Positions 11,554-22,791 of a stretch of DNA of 64,000 bases are shown piece after piece. How positions within the stretch are numbered: position 1 is the first letter of the stretch; each line of letters opens with the position of its first letter. The stretch is from NCBI GenBank assembly GCA_032622095.1, contig CP136066.1, forward strand, positions 203,320,978 to 203,384,977, given 5' to 3'. This DNA is from Siphonodentalium dalli. Taxonomy: Eukaryota; Mollusca; Scaphopoda; Gadilida; Siphonodentaliidae. The position numbers were made by a program, and so were the translations under genes. A model generated the notes under the pieces. The model did no database searches, was not told where the DNA came from, and was given only the letters and a program-made list of their open reading frames with translations.

Positions 11554-12336
11554 TTTTGCCATAATCACCATTCCGCGCACAGTAACCAAGCATGGAAGAT
11601 TACTTGAGAAATGACTTATGAATAAAATAGCAAGCAGAAATAATAAAATCAAAATATACTAAATCAATCGATGGCTCAACGCTTTTCGTGTGCACCGTTA
11701 AAAGACACGACGATTGCCATCTGAACAACACGAGACCCTGTGCGAAACAGTCATATCCCGTTGCAGATTGAAGTCTCGCGTGAAATCACTGGTAACGAGA
11801 ATATGAAACTCAATTCCGCTCCGCTTCTTTAGTCGCCGGCACAGCACGTCCGTATTGTTTATAGCGCATTAAATTCTCCATCAAACAAAAAAAAAAACTA
11901 TCATATTTTCAACCAGAAACTAGGTCATCATATTCTGAATATCTGTGCTCCCGCATTTGTAAAATCCGTTATATACGAATGGTATCATGTTATATACACA
12001 ACTTACTTGTTACGGAATGCTGCTATTTAAAGCATTACATTTTTATAATATATTTATCCATATTATGACCCCTTTTCTGGATGCCACTGCAGCAACACAC
12101 CACTATTAGTCGGGGAGCCAATAAGGTCCACCTTCACCCCCCCCCCCCCCCCGATGATTACAAATAACCTTATTTTTATTGTTCCCTATGGTATCCAGAT
12201 AAAGAATCCGGAATTCACCGAAAAATAAAGGTGGCCCTACTAGGTGCTAGAGCCATTTGAATATATTATGTACTTGATATATGTCAACACGGCTCAGGAC
12301 CAATTGTGAATATAATCAACATTTACCAAGCGAACA
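11554..12336. other. Unassigned DNA with a C tract
   Basis: No gene recognised. A run of about 16 C lies near 12137-12152, bracketed by AATAAGGTCCACCTT (12120-12134) and AATAAAGGTGGCCC (12225-12238), an imperfect inverted pair that suggests a small degraded MITE. Confidence 0.45.
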
Positions 12337-14132
12337 AAGTAACTTTGCATTAATCTGGATCATACATTTTCTGAAACGGGAGGTCTGAAACCATGAATAC
12401 ATATTTAAACACTCCAACCTGATATCCTTTTATGAACTGGAATAACGTGTACTCCAATCCACTGTTGCCATAATTATATCACATTTATAATGTAATCATA
12501 TATATATAGGTGGCACCAATTAATTGTATAGTTATATAAGGCACAATAAATATGTCATTACTATTACTATTTAAAGCAGTAGTATAAATAAACAACGATA
12601 ATGCGATTATATTCATTGACCATTTTAATGGCCAACCTATTCTCCTCGTTAGGCACTTGGTTCTGGTGCACAACAGTGACATACTGAAACATAATATTCT
12701 CAGAGGCAACGGTTCCATCAACCAACTATATATAGGGCGCCCAATAGGCTCCTGCTATCAATTGAGACGATTCAGTGGCATCTCAACTTTGCTTGCAAAT
12801 ACCACAGCGGTCTATAAAAGACGTCACCCACTACAGTATTCGTTGAACAATAAATTGAGGCTCTACAAGTTATTAGCTGAACGAAAATTGTAGACAGGGA
12901 CTTGCTACCCGTATGCTATACATGTATATCATTCTGTTTCTAAACACGAAGCCTATTGTTGTTTGTCGTTACGACCGGCGTCTTCAAACCTCATACCAGC
13001 CTAACCCTTACCTATATATGCCCAAAACAACATATATATTACTACAAACTTATTCTTGACCATGTGAACCCCAAGAAATTCATCTAATAGTTGTCACCAA
13101 TTTTCCACTCAAATGACATCACTTGACATGCTTATTGAAATTGTACACAGTGATACCATTTACATGAAAATCTGGTTGACATTCATGGGATTGGTGTGGT
13201 TCATTATGGTTCACATTACAGTTGCAATATATCACTTATCAATATTAACAAACACACCACAGGAAGATCCAGTGAAGAGAATCGGCATATCGGCCATGGG
13301 TTATTCGATCTCTCCGTGGCGGTATCACGGAGTCGGCGGTTATGCCATTATATCAGCCATAGATAATTGCTGCCTCACTGCATTCTTAGAACTGGACCGT
13401 GATGAGTTATATGTTGATGTTGGAAGCTGTGTAAACTGATCATGGTCCACCCATCTGACTGATATATGCCATAACTGTATAACAAGCTCCGGTTGCAATT
13501 ATATGGATCCTTCTCGCCACGTTGATGCATCCACTTGATAGAAAATCATGGTTGGATTATTGGTGAGCGCAATCTAAACATTTCGCGGTATAACAATCGT
13601 GTATTGCGTCCACCAGTCACGCAATAGTTCTATCGATGCTCCGTTCACGATAGATCGCGCTCGGTTGCTCCCAACATCGTTCACCTGAGTTGCAAGTCGG
13701 CGTGGTAGTTGATGATAGCGACATGCTTAAATGCAACGGCGAGTGCCGATCTATGCCGATATAAACACACCGCGGACATTACATCCGTGGCTGCATGAGT
13801 TCTGAAGTCACATATCGATCATGAGTTCCCATGCCTGGGTTCCCATCGTCACATATCGATCGTGAGTTCCCATGCATGGGTTCCCATCGTCGCAACCCGA
13901 TTCGCGCAATTATACGGAACAATGGGGACTGGTGTGGCTGCTGTCAAATCATACGCCACCTTCCTAGACATGCCAATAAATGAATCCGATGGGCGTGTGC
14001 ATTGTTTGCCTGATAGTCTCACGTCATAATGGGAATCTATCTTCCGGACAGCATGATGAGCTTAAGGTTTCGCTAAGATGAAAAATGTTAACCCTCCCAA
14101 AGATCTCAGATCCATTACAGGTAATTGTTTTT
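12337..14132. repeat. Segmental tandem duplication, copy 1
   Basis: Collinear with 14350-16418: shared blocks include ACCATGAATACATATTTAA, CGTGTACTCCAATCC, ACGGTTCCATCAACCAAC, GCGGTATCACGGAGTCGG, GATCGCGCTCGGTTGCTCCC and AACCCTCCCAAAGATCTCAG. The offset is about 2.05 kb before, and 2.3 kb after, an insertion in copy 2. Similarity probably continues to about 14200 (GTGTCATTAATTTGCATAT, matching 16957). Nature unknown. Confidence 0.85.
13113..13439 (+). CDS. Hypothetical 108-residue open frame, weakly conserved with its duplicate
   Basis: No family recognised. The N-terminal half is hydrophobic (a membrane-like stretch around residues 22-45, KIWLTFMGLVWFIMVHITV). The second half, around residues 53-87 (DPVKRIGISAMGY, WRYHGVGGYAIIS), is kept in frame in the duplicate at 15279-15536 despite a 6-base indel and with several synonymous changes. 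That could reflect a short real protein or simply little elapsed time. No promoter, splice context or homologue is visible. Confidence 0.25.
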   Translation: MTSLDMLIEIVHSDTIYMKIWLTFMGLVWFIMVHITVAIYHLSILTNTPQEDPVKRIGISAMGYSISPWRYHGVGGYAIISAIDNCCLTAFLELDRDELYVDVGSCVN

Positions 14133-15278
14133 AAAAGATTTGGTGTCATTAATTTGCATATATATATAAAGTTGACATCATTCTAAACTACTGATATGTA
14201 TTTAATTTGTATTACCAAATAAACATTAATACAGATGAATGCGAAACCGAACGCTCCTTAACTTCTCAATGACTATACATGTGTGCCTCTGTAATAGAGC
14301 TGGAGGGGACAGGTTACTATATACGTTTTCAGATTTGTCTCCGCGAACTACGCAACATTGCATTAAGATGGACCTTTCTTTTTCTAAAACATGAGATCAG
14401 AAACCATGAATACATATTTAACCATTCAAACCTGATATCCTTTTCTGAACTGTACTACCATGTCTCTTTACTGTCTTATCATGAGGGGAAATCAACAGGG
14501 GGATCTTAACGTGTACTCCAATCCCGTTTCCAGATCACATTTGTATTGTACCATATATACATATGGTTCTAAATTAATTGTATAATGATGGCACAATAAC
14601 TATGTTGTTACTATTTAAAGCAATATAATAAATAAACGAAGAGAAAGTGATTATATTCATTGTCCACGTTAATGGTCAACCTATTATCTTAGAACAACGT
14701 TCGTTGGGCACTTGTTTCTAGTGCATAACAGTGATACCGTTGTCTCGGTCATAGGGAATTAACCATAATTTAAATATGGTAATATAAGTACTATGCTCAA
14801 TGGGAACGATTCCATCAACCAACTTGGGCGCCCAATGGGTCCTGCAATCAATTGAGACGCTTCAGTGGCATCCCAACTTTGTTTGCCAAAATCACAGGGG
14901 TCTCTAAAAGACGTCACCCACTATAGTATTCGTTGAGCAATAAATCGAGTTTCTATAAGTTATTAGCTGGACGAAAATTCGAGACAGGGAGTTTCTATCG
15001 GTATGCTATATCATGCGTGTTTCTAAACACGAGTAGCCTATACTAATTGTTGTTTGTCGTTGCGACCGGCCTCTGCAAACCTCACAATAGCCCAATCCTT
15101 ACATATTCCCGAAAACAACATATTACTACAAACTTATCCTTGACCATATGAACCCAAGAATTTTATCTTAAAAGTTGTCACTAATTTTCCCACTTAATGA
15201 TCTCGCTTGACATGATTATTGAAATTGTGCACAATGATACCATTTGCATGAAAATTTGGCTGTATTAATGAAATTGGT

Positions 15279-15536
15279 GTGGTTCATTGTGGTGCATGTT
15301 ACAGTTGCAATATATCCATCATGAATACGACCAATCACACCGCCAAAGATCCAGTAAAGAGAATAGGCATATCTGCCCTGGGTTATTTTATCACTCTATG
15401 GCGGTATCACGGAGTCGGCGGTTATGCCATTATATCAGTCATAGATTGTCTCACTGCATTCTTAGAACAGGGCCGTGATGATCGAGGTCTGTTGATGTTG
15501 GAAGTTGTAGAAACTGATGATGGGCCACCCATCTGA
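15279..15536 (+). CDS. Hypothetical 85-residue open frame, duplicate of the 13113 frame
   Basis: Residues around 23-55 (DPVKRIGISALGY, WRYHGVGGYAIIS) match the partner frame; the N-terminus differs because the upstream frame is disrupted. Function unknown. It is listed only because the two copies keep the same frame. Confidence 0.2.
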   Translation: MVHCGACYSCNISIMNTTNHTAKDPVKRIGISALGYFITLWRYHGVGGYAIISVIDCLTAFLEQGRDDRGLLMLEVVETDDGPPI

Positions 15537-15817
15537 CTGATATATATGCCATAACCGTCGCAAGCTCCGGTTGCAAGTGTATGGATCCTTCTCGCCACGT
15601 TGAATGATTCATTTGATAGAGAATCATGTTTGGATTATTCGTGAGCGCGATCTAAACATTTCGCGGTATATAGCAATCGATTGTTCACGATAGATCGCGC
15701 TCGGTTGCTCCCAGCATCGTTCACCTGAGTTGCAAGTCAGCATGCTGGTTGATGATAGCGACATGCTTAAATGCAACGACGAGTGCTGATCTATGCCGAG
15801 ATAAACACACCGCGGAC

Positions 15818-16073
15818 TGTACTGTACTGAAGACCCCCCCCCCCTCACCATGTATAAGACCTGTCATCGACCATTAAGAACCAAAAATGAACTTAATAAT
15901 AACGAAAAGACCTCCATCACCCATGCACAGGACCCCACCCAAACACTTTTGAGTATTGTATACTTACAACGCATGCGTATACACAATTTATGTATTACTA
16001 TTTGTAAACGTATAATATGTCAATGCTCCAATGTCATACTTTGACCACATGAGTGACTAAATCAGTAACCTGA
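15818..16073. mobile_element. 256-bp insertion specific to duplication copy 2
   Basis: Copy 1 reads straight from CACACCGCGGAC to ATTACATCCGTG, while copy 2 is interrupted by ACTGTACTGAAGA, a run of C, and about 230 further bases ending near CAGTAACCTGACATA. No inverted termini are obvious. An insertion after the duplication is the simplest explanation; a deletion from copy 1 is possible. Confidence 0.6.
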
Positions 16074-16423
16074 CATAACATCCGTGACTGCATGAGTTCT
16101 GAAGTCACATATCGATCGTGAGTTCCCATGCCTGGGTTCCCATCGCCACATATCGATCACGAGTTCCCATGCATGGGTTCCCATCGTCGCAACCCGATTC
16201 GCGCGATTATATGGAACAATGGGGACTGGTGTGGCTGCTGTCAAATCATACGCCACCTTCCTAGACATGCCAATAAATGAATCCGTTGGGCGTGACCATT
16301 GTTTGCCTGATAGTCTCACGTCATAATGAGAATCTATCTTCCGGACACCATGTTGGACTTAAGGTTCCGCTAAGGTGAAAATTGTTAACCCTCCCAAAGA
16401 TCTCAGATCCACTACAGATACAG

Positions 16424-16950
16424 TTTTTGTCCCCCGACGTTCTGAAAGAAAAGGGGGACTACATAAACGGGCTTCGTCCGGCCGTTCGTTCGTACGTCCG
16501 TCATACTTTTGAGTACCATCATTGTGTAATCATCTCCTCCTACAGATGTCATCCCAGATATGCCATTTTCTACTTCAGAATATTGTTGCCCATATAATGA
16601 AGTTGTGCAACATGTATATAGATGACGGAAAAAATATTTTTTGATGGAGTTATTAACCCTTTTCGACTTCGAAAGTATCAACATTTTTTATAATTTTCTG
16701 TATGAGGGTAACTTCATGGTGTAATCAACTCCTCCTACAGTTTTGATCGTAGATATTTGAAACTTCCGAGTATTGTTACCCACATATTGGAGATGTGCAA
16801 CATGTATATAGAATGATGACGAAAAATATATTTTTTTACGGAATTATTGACCTTCGACTTAGAAATTTCAACATTTTTTTTAATTTCTTTAACAAAGCCG
16901 CGTCGACTTGCCATGTTGTCGGGGTCACTGTGGTCGGCTGACCTTTTATT
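16424..16950. mobile_element. Insertion with two direct ~200-bp repeats, starting GTTTTTGTCCCCCGAC
   Basis: Absent from duplication copy 1. It begins TTTTTGTCCCCCGACGTTC and contains CGTCCGGCCGTTCGTTCGT. Two direct repeats follow (about 16525-16715 and 16717-16905), each with GTGTAATCA, CTCCTCCTACAG, TATTGTTGCCCA-like, GTGCAACATGTATATAG and AACATTTTTT. The two minus-strand open frames (16412-16684, 16735-17025) are similar only because they read these repeats. Confidence 0.65.
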
Positions 16951-17039
16951 TAATTTGGTGTAATTAATTTGCATATAAAAGTGTAGGATCTGTATGTCAG
17001 TCTGTCTGTTCGGATGTTCTTCCATACCCTAGACCTATT

Positions 17040-17370
17040 TCAACCTTTGGTGTGTTGACTCGGGGTACCCTGGCTGAGGTTATAACGGCGTTAGTTTTTC
17101 AAAATTTTGATTTAAAAAAATGTAATTAAATAAATAAACACAAATTAAAATAAGCTCACTACGGGCCTATTTCAGAATCAAATAAATGTGAATATTTAGG
17201 TTCAATATGGCATTGAGCCAATGTGCAGTTAATGACGATATGTTTGTGTCTCTTTAGTAGACGGAGATGGAAGTTTGCTGCAAAAACAAATCAATTTTAA
17301 GGACACCTGAGCAATGGTGGTATACATGCCGATGTTATCTACCCTTCCCGCTCATCGGAAAGATGGATTA
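17040..17370. other. Unassigned DNA
   Basis: Nothing recognised beyond A-rich runs near 17110-17150. Confidence 0.5.
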
Positions 17371-18260
17371 CAGTGTCATTCCATTCATCATAGAAGAAAT
17401 GCCCTATATTTCAGCTAAAGAGCATTGTTATATTTCCATTAGAGGAAAAAAAATCCATTCTACAGTAGTACCTTACTTTGATCTTGGTTCTTGAGAATGC
17501 CTTAACCCTTTACCCAACAGAAGGGCCCTGTGCCAATGCATTCTCTTATATATGCGAGTCGACCATAGGTCGCCTCGCATATATAAGAGAATGCATTGGC
17601 TTAACACATTAAAAATTATAAAATTGTTAAAGAATGTAAGAAAAAATGGTAAAAAGTGTTAAAAAAAGATTTTTTTTAGGCCAATGCATTCTCTTATATA
17701 TGCGAGGCGACCTATGGTCGACTCGCATATATAAGAGAATGCATTGGCACAGGGTATAACTGTAACTATCACAATGTGGTCAAGGAGCCGGTTCCAATGA
17801 TACCCATATTTGTATGGTTCTATTGAGACAGACCGAAGATATTTTAGGCTGTTGAAGCTTTATTTGGCCGGTTTTGGCCGGTTTGTTGGAGAATGCCTTA
17901 ATATGACGTTCATTATGCCTGCTCTCCAGCAAACGAACAAGAGGGATGCAGTGCCATTCCATTCATCATAGACGAAATGCTCAATATTTCAGCTAAAGAG
18001 CATTGTTATATTTGCATAAGACAACAAAATATCCATTCTGGGACCACAAATTAAGCATTCAACCAAATTTGGACAAATGTTTTCACAAAATTTATTTCGC
18101 CTTTCTTTATCCTTTTTTATGCTTAGTATGTTGTTTATAATGGGTAAATATACTTATTCCTGCTAAGAAGTATTGTGTTGCAATTATAGTTTGATGTTTG
18201 GCACTTTTTTTTCATAAATGTACTGGACTATTAGTAAGATTTTGGTCCTTGAGAATGCCT
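17371..18260. repeat. Direct repeat pair flanking a MITE
   Basis: A repeat beginning CAGTG(T/C)CATTCCATTCATCATAGA occurs at 17371-17501 and 17949-18260. Both contain TTTCAGCTAAAGAGCATTG and end in TTGAGAATGCC. The first copy is immediately followed by the TTAA MITE at 17502. No protein recognised. Confidence 0.6.
17502..17901 (-). mobile_element. TTAA double-hairpin MITE, copy A
   Basis: Starts TTAA plus CCCTTTACCCAACAG (17502). Two 67-68-base hairpins at 17533-17600 and 17681-17747 have arms CCAATGCATTC / GAATGCATTGG and a core pairing CGACC with GGTCG; the second is the reverse complement of the first. The tail contains AATATTTTAGGCTGTTGAAG and GGCCGGTTTTGGCCGG. The right terminus is altered (GTTGGAGAATGCC then TTAA at 17898) instead of GTTGGGTAAAGGG. 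Same orientation as the copy at 36884, opposite to 22404 and 38315. Confidence 0.85.
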
Positions 18261-18478
18261 TGTATTGGTGTATAATTCTGAAAAGTTTGCCAATACCCCT
18301 AAATAACTGAAAACGTTACCTTGTTGGAAGTCTTGACCATTGGTGCTACCGGGGCCCATGATCAAAGCACAATCGAAATCTTATGTCGACAGTATTGCAT
18401 ATCGAACAGGGTGTGTGTGTGTCTGTTATCAGGGACGCCGTTATTTAGAACATCTTTTTTAATAAGTCTTGTCAATGA

Positions 18479-18703
18479 GTCACTGCCATATTGGATCCAT
18501 TCAGCTCCCATTCCACGGTTTAATTGCTACAGGTCAAAGTTCTAGAGGTGAATTCCATATATGGAGTTTTGAATATTCATGAACTCCATATATGAAGCTT
18601 GGGTATATTCATGAATTTCATATATGGAATGCACCTCCAGAACTTTGACCTGTAGCACTTAAACCGCGGAACGGGGACTGGATTATTTCAATATGGCCGC
18701 GAC
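18479..18703. mobile_element. Inverted-repeat MITE, about 225 bp
   Basis: Left GTCACTGCCATATTGGATCC, CCACGGTTTAA, GCTACAGGTCAAAGTTCT mirrors right AGAACTTTGACCTGTAGC, TTAAACCGCGG, AATATGGCCGCGAC. Nested inside are CCATATATGGAG and GAACTCCATATATG palindromes. Non-coding. Confidence 0.8.
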
Positions 18704-19655
18704 TCTGTGATCTCGCTTATTTCAGCCACCAAATAATAAAATAACAAAACGAGAAACTCATATGCAAGTAAATCTGCGATGGATCGTTTTGATATTTTGT
18801 CTACTAAGGCCAATAGCTTCTCAAACGTCGAGTGTTATGTTATAACAATATACGGCTACCAACTAGATGTTATAATGGAAATACTCAAGCCTTTCTATCC
18901 CACGAAAGGTCAGCCACGACTGATATCGATACCACACCAATGACTGGTTTCCCCATTAACCACCTGGTCATAGAGGGCGCTATACCAGAACCCATGCTGG
19001 TTGTCGACTGAGCGTGAAAATAAGTAGCGCGCCATATACTCCATCTGTCCTCGTGAAGACAGCAGAAACCAGGGGTCATGGCGACGCGCTGTGAATTAAG
19101 TGATGAAGACTCGGGCATCAATCCCATGCAAATGGACTGGGGGTATCAGATGGGTCCGCTTCATGGGCCACTTCCCTAATTATTCGTTTCGGTTCAACTA
19201 AGTTCCGGCTCGAGAATTCCCATGTAGTGAAAGGTATCCATCACAGCCTCTCGGCATCCCATGGCACACCAATTTCATGACAAATCACGAACTTCATTTG
19301 CATGTATGTAGTATTATATTATGTATGTTATTCGTTATTGCACTGACCCCCGGAGGAGGTGGGTGGTATATGGTTGATGGCTCATTTAGAATATTGTTTG
19401 GTATATATATTGATGGAATAATACATAGTGGAAGAAAATATGGGTTTCATCCAGATTTTCACCGGAGTTAGGAACCCTCTTGAGCTTTGAAAATAGGAAA
19501 ATGTTTCTTGCATATACAAATATTTGGCATTGGCCACTCTCTAACTGAGCATCGGGGAGGGGAGAGCATATGCCACGCTTTGCACTTTTTCATTTATTCT
19601 ATATATTTATTAAAGTATTATTATGTGGTTGACACGGACGAACGTTAGCGTATCA
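18704..19655. other. Unassigned DNA
   Basis: No gene, RNA or clear repeat recognised. The short minus-strand frame at 18885-19127 has no recognisable family. Confidence 0.45.
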
Positions 19656-19788
19656 ATGTTTGGTTGGTTTGGGTTGATCTGTTAGGATTACGATATATAT
19701 GTAATGTTTGGTTGGTTTGGGTTGATCTATTAGGATTACGGTATATGTAATGTTTGGTTGGTTTGGGTTGATCTATTAGGATTACGGT
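19656..19788. repeat. Three tandem copies of a ~46-bp unit
   Basis: AATGTTTGGTTGGTTTGGG followed by TTGATCT(A/G)TTAGGATTACG repeats starting at about 19657, 19703 and 19749. Confidence 0.9.
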
Positions 19789-20113
19789 ACGCAAAAGCAT
19801 ATCACAACGTTGTCAGTTATAATTTGAGGAAGAAATTGAGAATAATCGTGCTCAAAGTAGTTATTTTAACAAATATTATGTCCAAATTGACAACACTCAC
19901 CGCCATTCTTATATATTAATTAAATGCAGTGACTCTCGATGGCGAAATCATTTGCGTTTGTTTATCGTCGATTGTAAATATTTACAATTGAGCGTAGTTC
20001 ACATGATGTTTTCAATGGAGTGGTACGGTCGATTTGTTGGAAATGTTCGGCGATGTTAATAGAATGCTACATTCCTCCAGTTGCCTGAGTGCACACTAAA
20101 ACATAAAGGGTCA
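19789..20113. other. Unassigned DNA
   Basis: Nothing recognised. A short palindrome, ATTGTAAATATTTACAAT, lies near 19971-19988. Confidence 0.45.
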
Positions 20114-21037
20114 GGTTTCTACGAATCGGGCGGCTGGTTACTAAGAATCGGGCGGCTGGTTACGACGAATCGGGCGGCTGGTTACCACGAATCGGGCGGC
20201 TGGTTATTACGAATCGGGCGGCTGGTTACTACGAATCGGGCGGCTGGTTACTACGAATCGGGCGGCTGGTTACTACGAATCGGGCGGCTGGTTACCACGA
20301 ATCGGGCGGCTCGTTACTACGAATCGGGCGGCTGGTTACCACGAATCGGGCGGCTGGTTATTACGAATCGGGCGGCTGGTTATTACGAATCGGGCGGCTG
20401 GTTACTACGAATCGGGCGGCTGGTTACCACGAATCGGGCGGCTCGTTACTACGAATCGGGCGGCTGGTTACCACGAATCGGGCGACTCGTTACCACGAAT
20501 CGGGCGGCTCGTTACTACGAATCGGGCGGCTGGTTACCACGAATCAGGCGGCTGGTTATTACGAATCGGGCGGCTGGTTACTACGAATCGGGCGGCTTGT
20601 TCAGGTTGCTACGAATCGGACGGCTGGTTACTACGAATCGGGCGGCTGGTTACTATGAATCGGGCGGCTGGTTACTATTAATCGGGTGGCTGGTTACTAC
20701 GAATCGGGCGGCTGGTTACTATTAATCGGGCGGCTGGTTACTACGAATCAGAAGGCTGGTTACTACGAATAGGGCGGTTGGTGACTATTAATCGGACAGC
20801 TGGTTACCACGAATCGGGCGGCTGGTTACTATTAATCGGGCGGCTGGTTACTATTAATCGGGATGCTGGCTACTACGAATCAGAAGGCTGGTTACCACGA
20901 ATCGGGCGGCTGGTTACTACGAATCGAGCGGCTGGTTACTTCTAATCGAGCGGCTGGTTCATGTTTCTACGAATCGACTGGCTGGTTACTACGAATCGAG
21001 CGGCTGGTTCAGGTTACTACGAATCGGGCGGCTGGTT
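20114..21037. repeat. 22-bp minisatellite, about 42 copies
   Basis: The unit GAATCGGGCGGCTGGTTACT plus AC is repeated head to tail with substitutions (ATTAATCGG, GAATCAGAAGGCTG) and a few insertions of GGTTCA. Since 22 is not a multiple of three, one frame cycles through all three phases and gives a 22-residue periodic translation (20081-20725) that happens to lack stops. That translation is an arithmetic by-product of the array and is not supported as a protein. Confidence 0.97.
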
Positions 21038-21796
21038 CGATTGGGGTAAGGACCAGTCTAATGTGCGAAATTCGGCAACAAATGTCTACGTTTCTACTTC
21101 ATGGAAGTAAAGTAAAAGTACATTTTAATAACATATTTTTGTCTCATAGTTGATATAATTTCTCTATAATAGTGGATGGCTCTCCAACTGTCGCATGTCG
21201 TTTTATCTGGTAAACTTTCTGTGACCATCATGTCTGTTTATTTGCGCGCGCTCAATGTCCCTTGTTGAATAGACTGATTACTGGTCCAAAACTGCAAACA
21301 TCTGAAAATTTAGTAACCTGACCCCATCCAGCCACACTAAATGTGCTCCAAGTGCCACGGCGACTTTACACCCCATCCATCATACACACTCAAACTACAT
21401 TCATTTCTTACATTTATTTATTACATGATCCTACCCTTATTCCATTAAATAAACCCATTCTATAAATTGTGATATTAAACGTTCGTTTAATAACAGGAAA
21501 TAGTGCCAGGTGACCTTTGACTTCCGGTTTATCGTCTGTTTACATTCCGTACGCTGTCTCAAAATACTATTGCTTCCAATATTTTTCCAACAATCTATAC
21601 TGACTGAAGAGTTTGAAAAATTATGTCATTAAATATAAGCCATTAAATACGACAGTCTTTATTTATCTGGGACTATTTTTTACGCGGTCAAACAACGTAT
21701 AGTTACATGAAACGTCATTGCATGCCTTATAGAAGCCGGTGTTAGTTTCGCGTCCCATTTGTTGATTTAAGTATGTTTTGGATAATGTAATAAATA
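21038..21796. other. Unassigned DNA
   Basis: No gene or repeat recognised. Confidence 0.45.
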
Positions 21797-21946
21797 GAAT
21801 CTACAACTCGTGCCCAGTTTAAAGCGGAATGTACAAAACTCGTCCAGTAAAGTAGGTCTAGACCTCGCCAAAGCCTCGATCCAGACCTAATTTACTGGAC
21901 TCGTTTTGTAAATTCCGCTCTAAACTGGGGACTCGTTGTAGATCCT
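21797..21946. mobile_element. 150-bp palindromic element
   Basis: GAATCTACAACTCGT, CCAGTTTA, GCGGAAT and CCAGTAAA on the left are mirrored by TTTACTGG, ATTCCGC, TAAACTGG and ACTCGTTGTAGAT on the right; the centre is AGACCTCGCCAAAGCCTCG. MITE-like, non-coding. Confidence 0.8.
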
Positions 21947-22040
21947 CTATATATAGCCTGTTCCTACTTAATTTCTATAAAGTCATGTTTCTAAATGGAA
22001 TCTGTCTTCTATCAGGATCTTCTACGGACTGCACAGAATG

Positions 22041-22292
22041 TTAACTCTTCCATCACAGGAGCTGCGCTGGTGCACCATTGAAGATCATGTGCCAGTGTAT
22101 TATCTTATATATGCGAGTCTCCAATTTGGGAACCTCGCATATGTAAGAGAATGTACTGGCGTATAAACACTGTCAAGGTAAATGTTGCTAGGCCAATGTA
22201 TTCTCTTATATATGTGAGGCATCCTATATATAGGAGAATGCATTGGCACATGGTTTTCGCATAATTTCAGGATGATCCAGGTCATGTAAGGG
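22041..22292. mobile_element. Hairpin MITE, CCCTTCC subfamily
   Basis: Left end TTAACTCTTCCATCACAGGAG; hairpins near 22093-22162 and 22192-22250 with GTATTCTC / GAGAATG arms and TATATATG cores. The right end, GATCCAGGTCATGTAAGGG, is the eroded mirror of the left. Similar to 33807-34091. Confidence 0.65.
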
Positions 22293-22403
22293 TCAGGTAT
22301 TGACTTCTGGAAGGTTTTGACGTTTTGTGAGACTCCCGAGAACCTCAAAATATCCCTAATTATAAAGAGCGTTGACCCATTCATTGTCCGAATGCATGAC
22401 ATA

Positions 22404-22791
22404 TTAACCCTTTACCCAACAAAACCGTCAAATAAAGCTTCAACAGCCTAAAATATCTTCGGTCTGTCTCAATAGAACCATACAAATATGGATATCATTG
22501 GAACCGGCTCGTTAAACAAAGTGATAGTTACAGTTATGCCCTGTGCCAATGCATTCTCTTATATATGCGAGTCGACCATAGGTCGCCTCGCATATATAAG
22601 AGAATGCATTGGCTTTAAAAAAATTCTTTTTTAACACTTTTTACCATTTTTTCTTACATTCTTTAACAATTTTATAATTTTTAATGTGTTAAGCCAATGC
22701 ATTCTCTTATATATGCGAGGCGACCTATGGTCGACTCGCATATATAAGAGAATGCATTGGCACAGGGCCCTTCTGTTGGGTAAAGGGTTAA
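22404..22791 (+). mobile_element. TTAA double-hairpin MITE, copy B (intact ends)
   Basis: TTAA at 22404-22407 and 22788-22791 flank inverted ends CCCTTTACCCAACA and TGTTGGGTAAAGGG. Interior: AATAAAGCTTCAACAGCC, AATATCTTCGGTCTG, then hairpins at 22546-22612 and 22694-22760 separated by an A/T-rich spacer. The TTAA duplication and the CCC start are the hallmarks of piggyBac-type transposition (known for that superfamily). No transposase is present, so it must be mobilised in trans. Confidence 0.88.

Larger units (their letters stand above)
14350..16418. repeat. Segmental tandem duplication, copy 2 (with insertion)
   Basis: The collinear partner of 12337-14132. It differs by scattered substitutions, small indels, a 256-bp insertion at about 15818-16073, and a second insertion immediately after 16418, beyond which the similarity resumes (GGTGTAATTAATTTGCATAT at about 16957). 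Directly seen; the order of events is inferred. Confidence 0.85.

Noticed and set aside
16412..17025. Two homologous minus-strand genes
   Set aside because: They are readings of two direct repeats inside a mobile insert, without any domain.
20081..20725. A 214-residue repeat protein
   Set aside because: It reads the 22-bp minisatellite through all three phases; there is no start context, domain or sequence outside the array.
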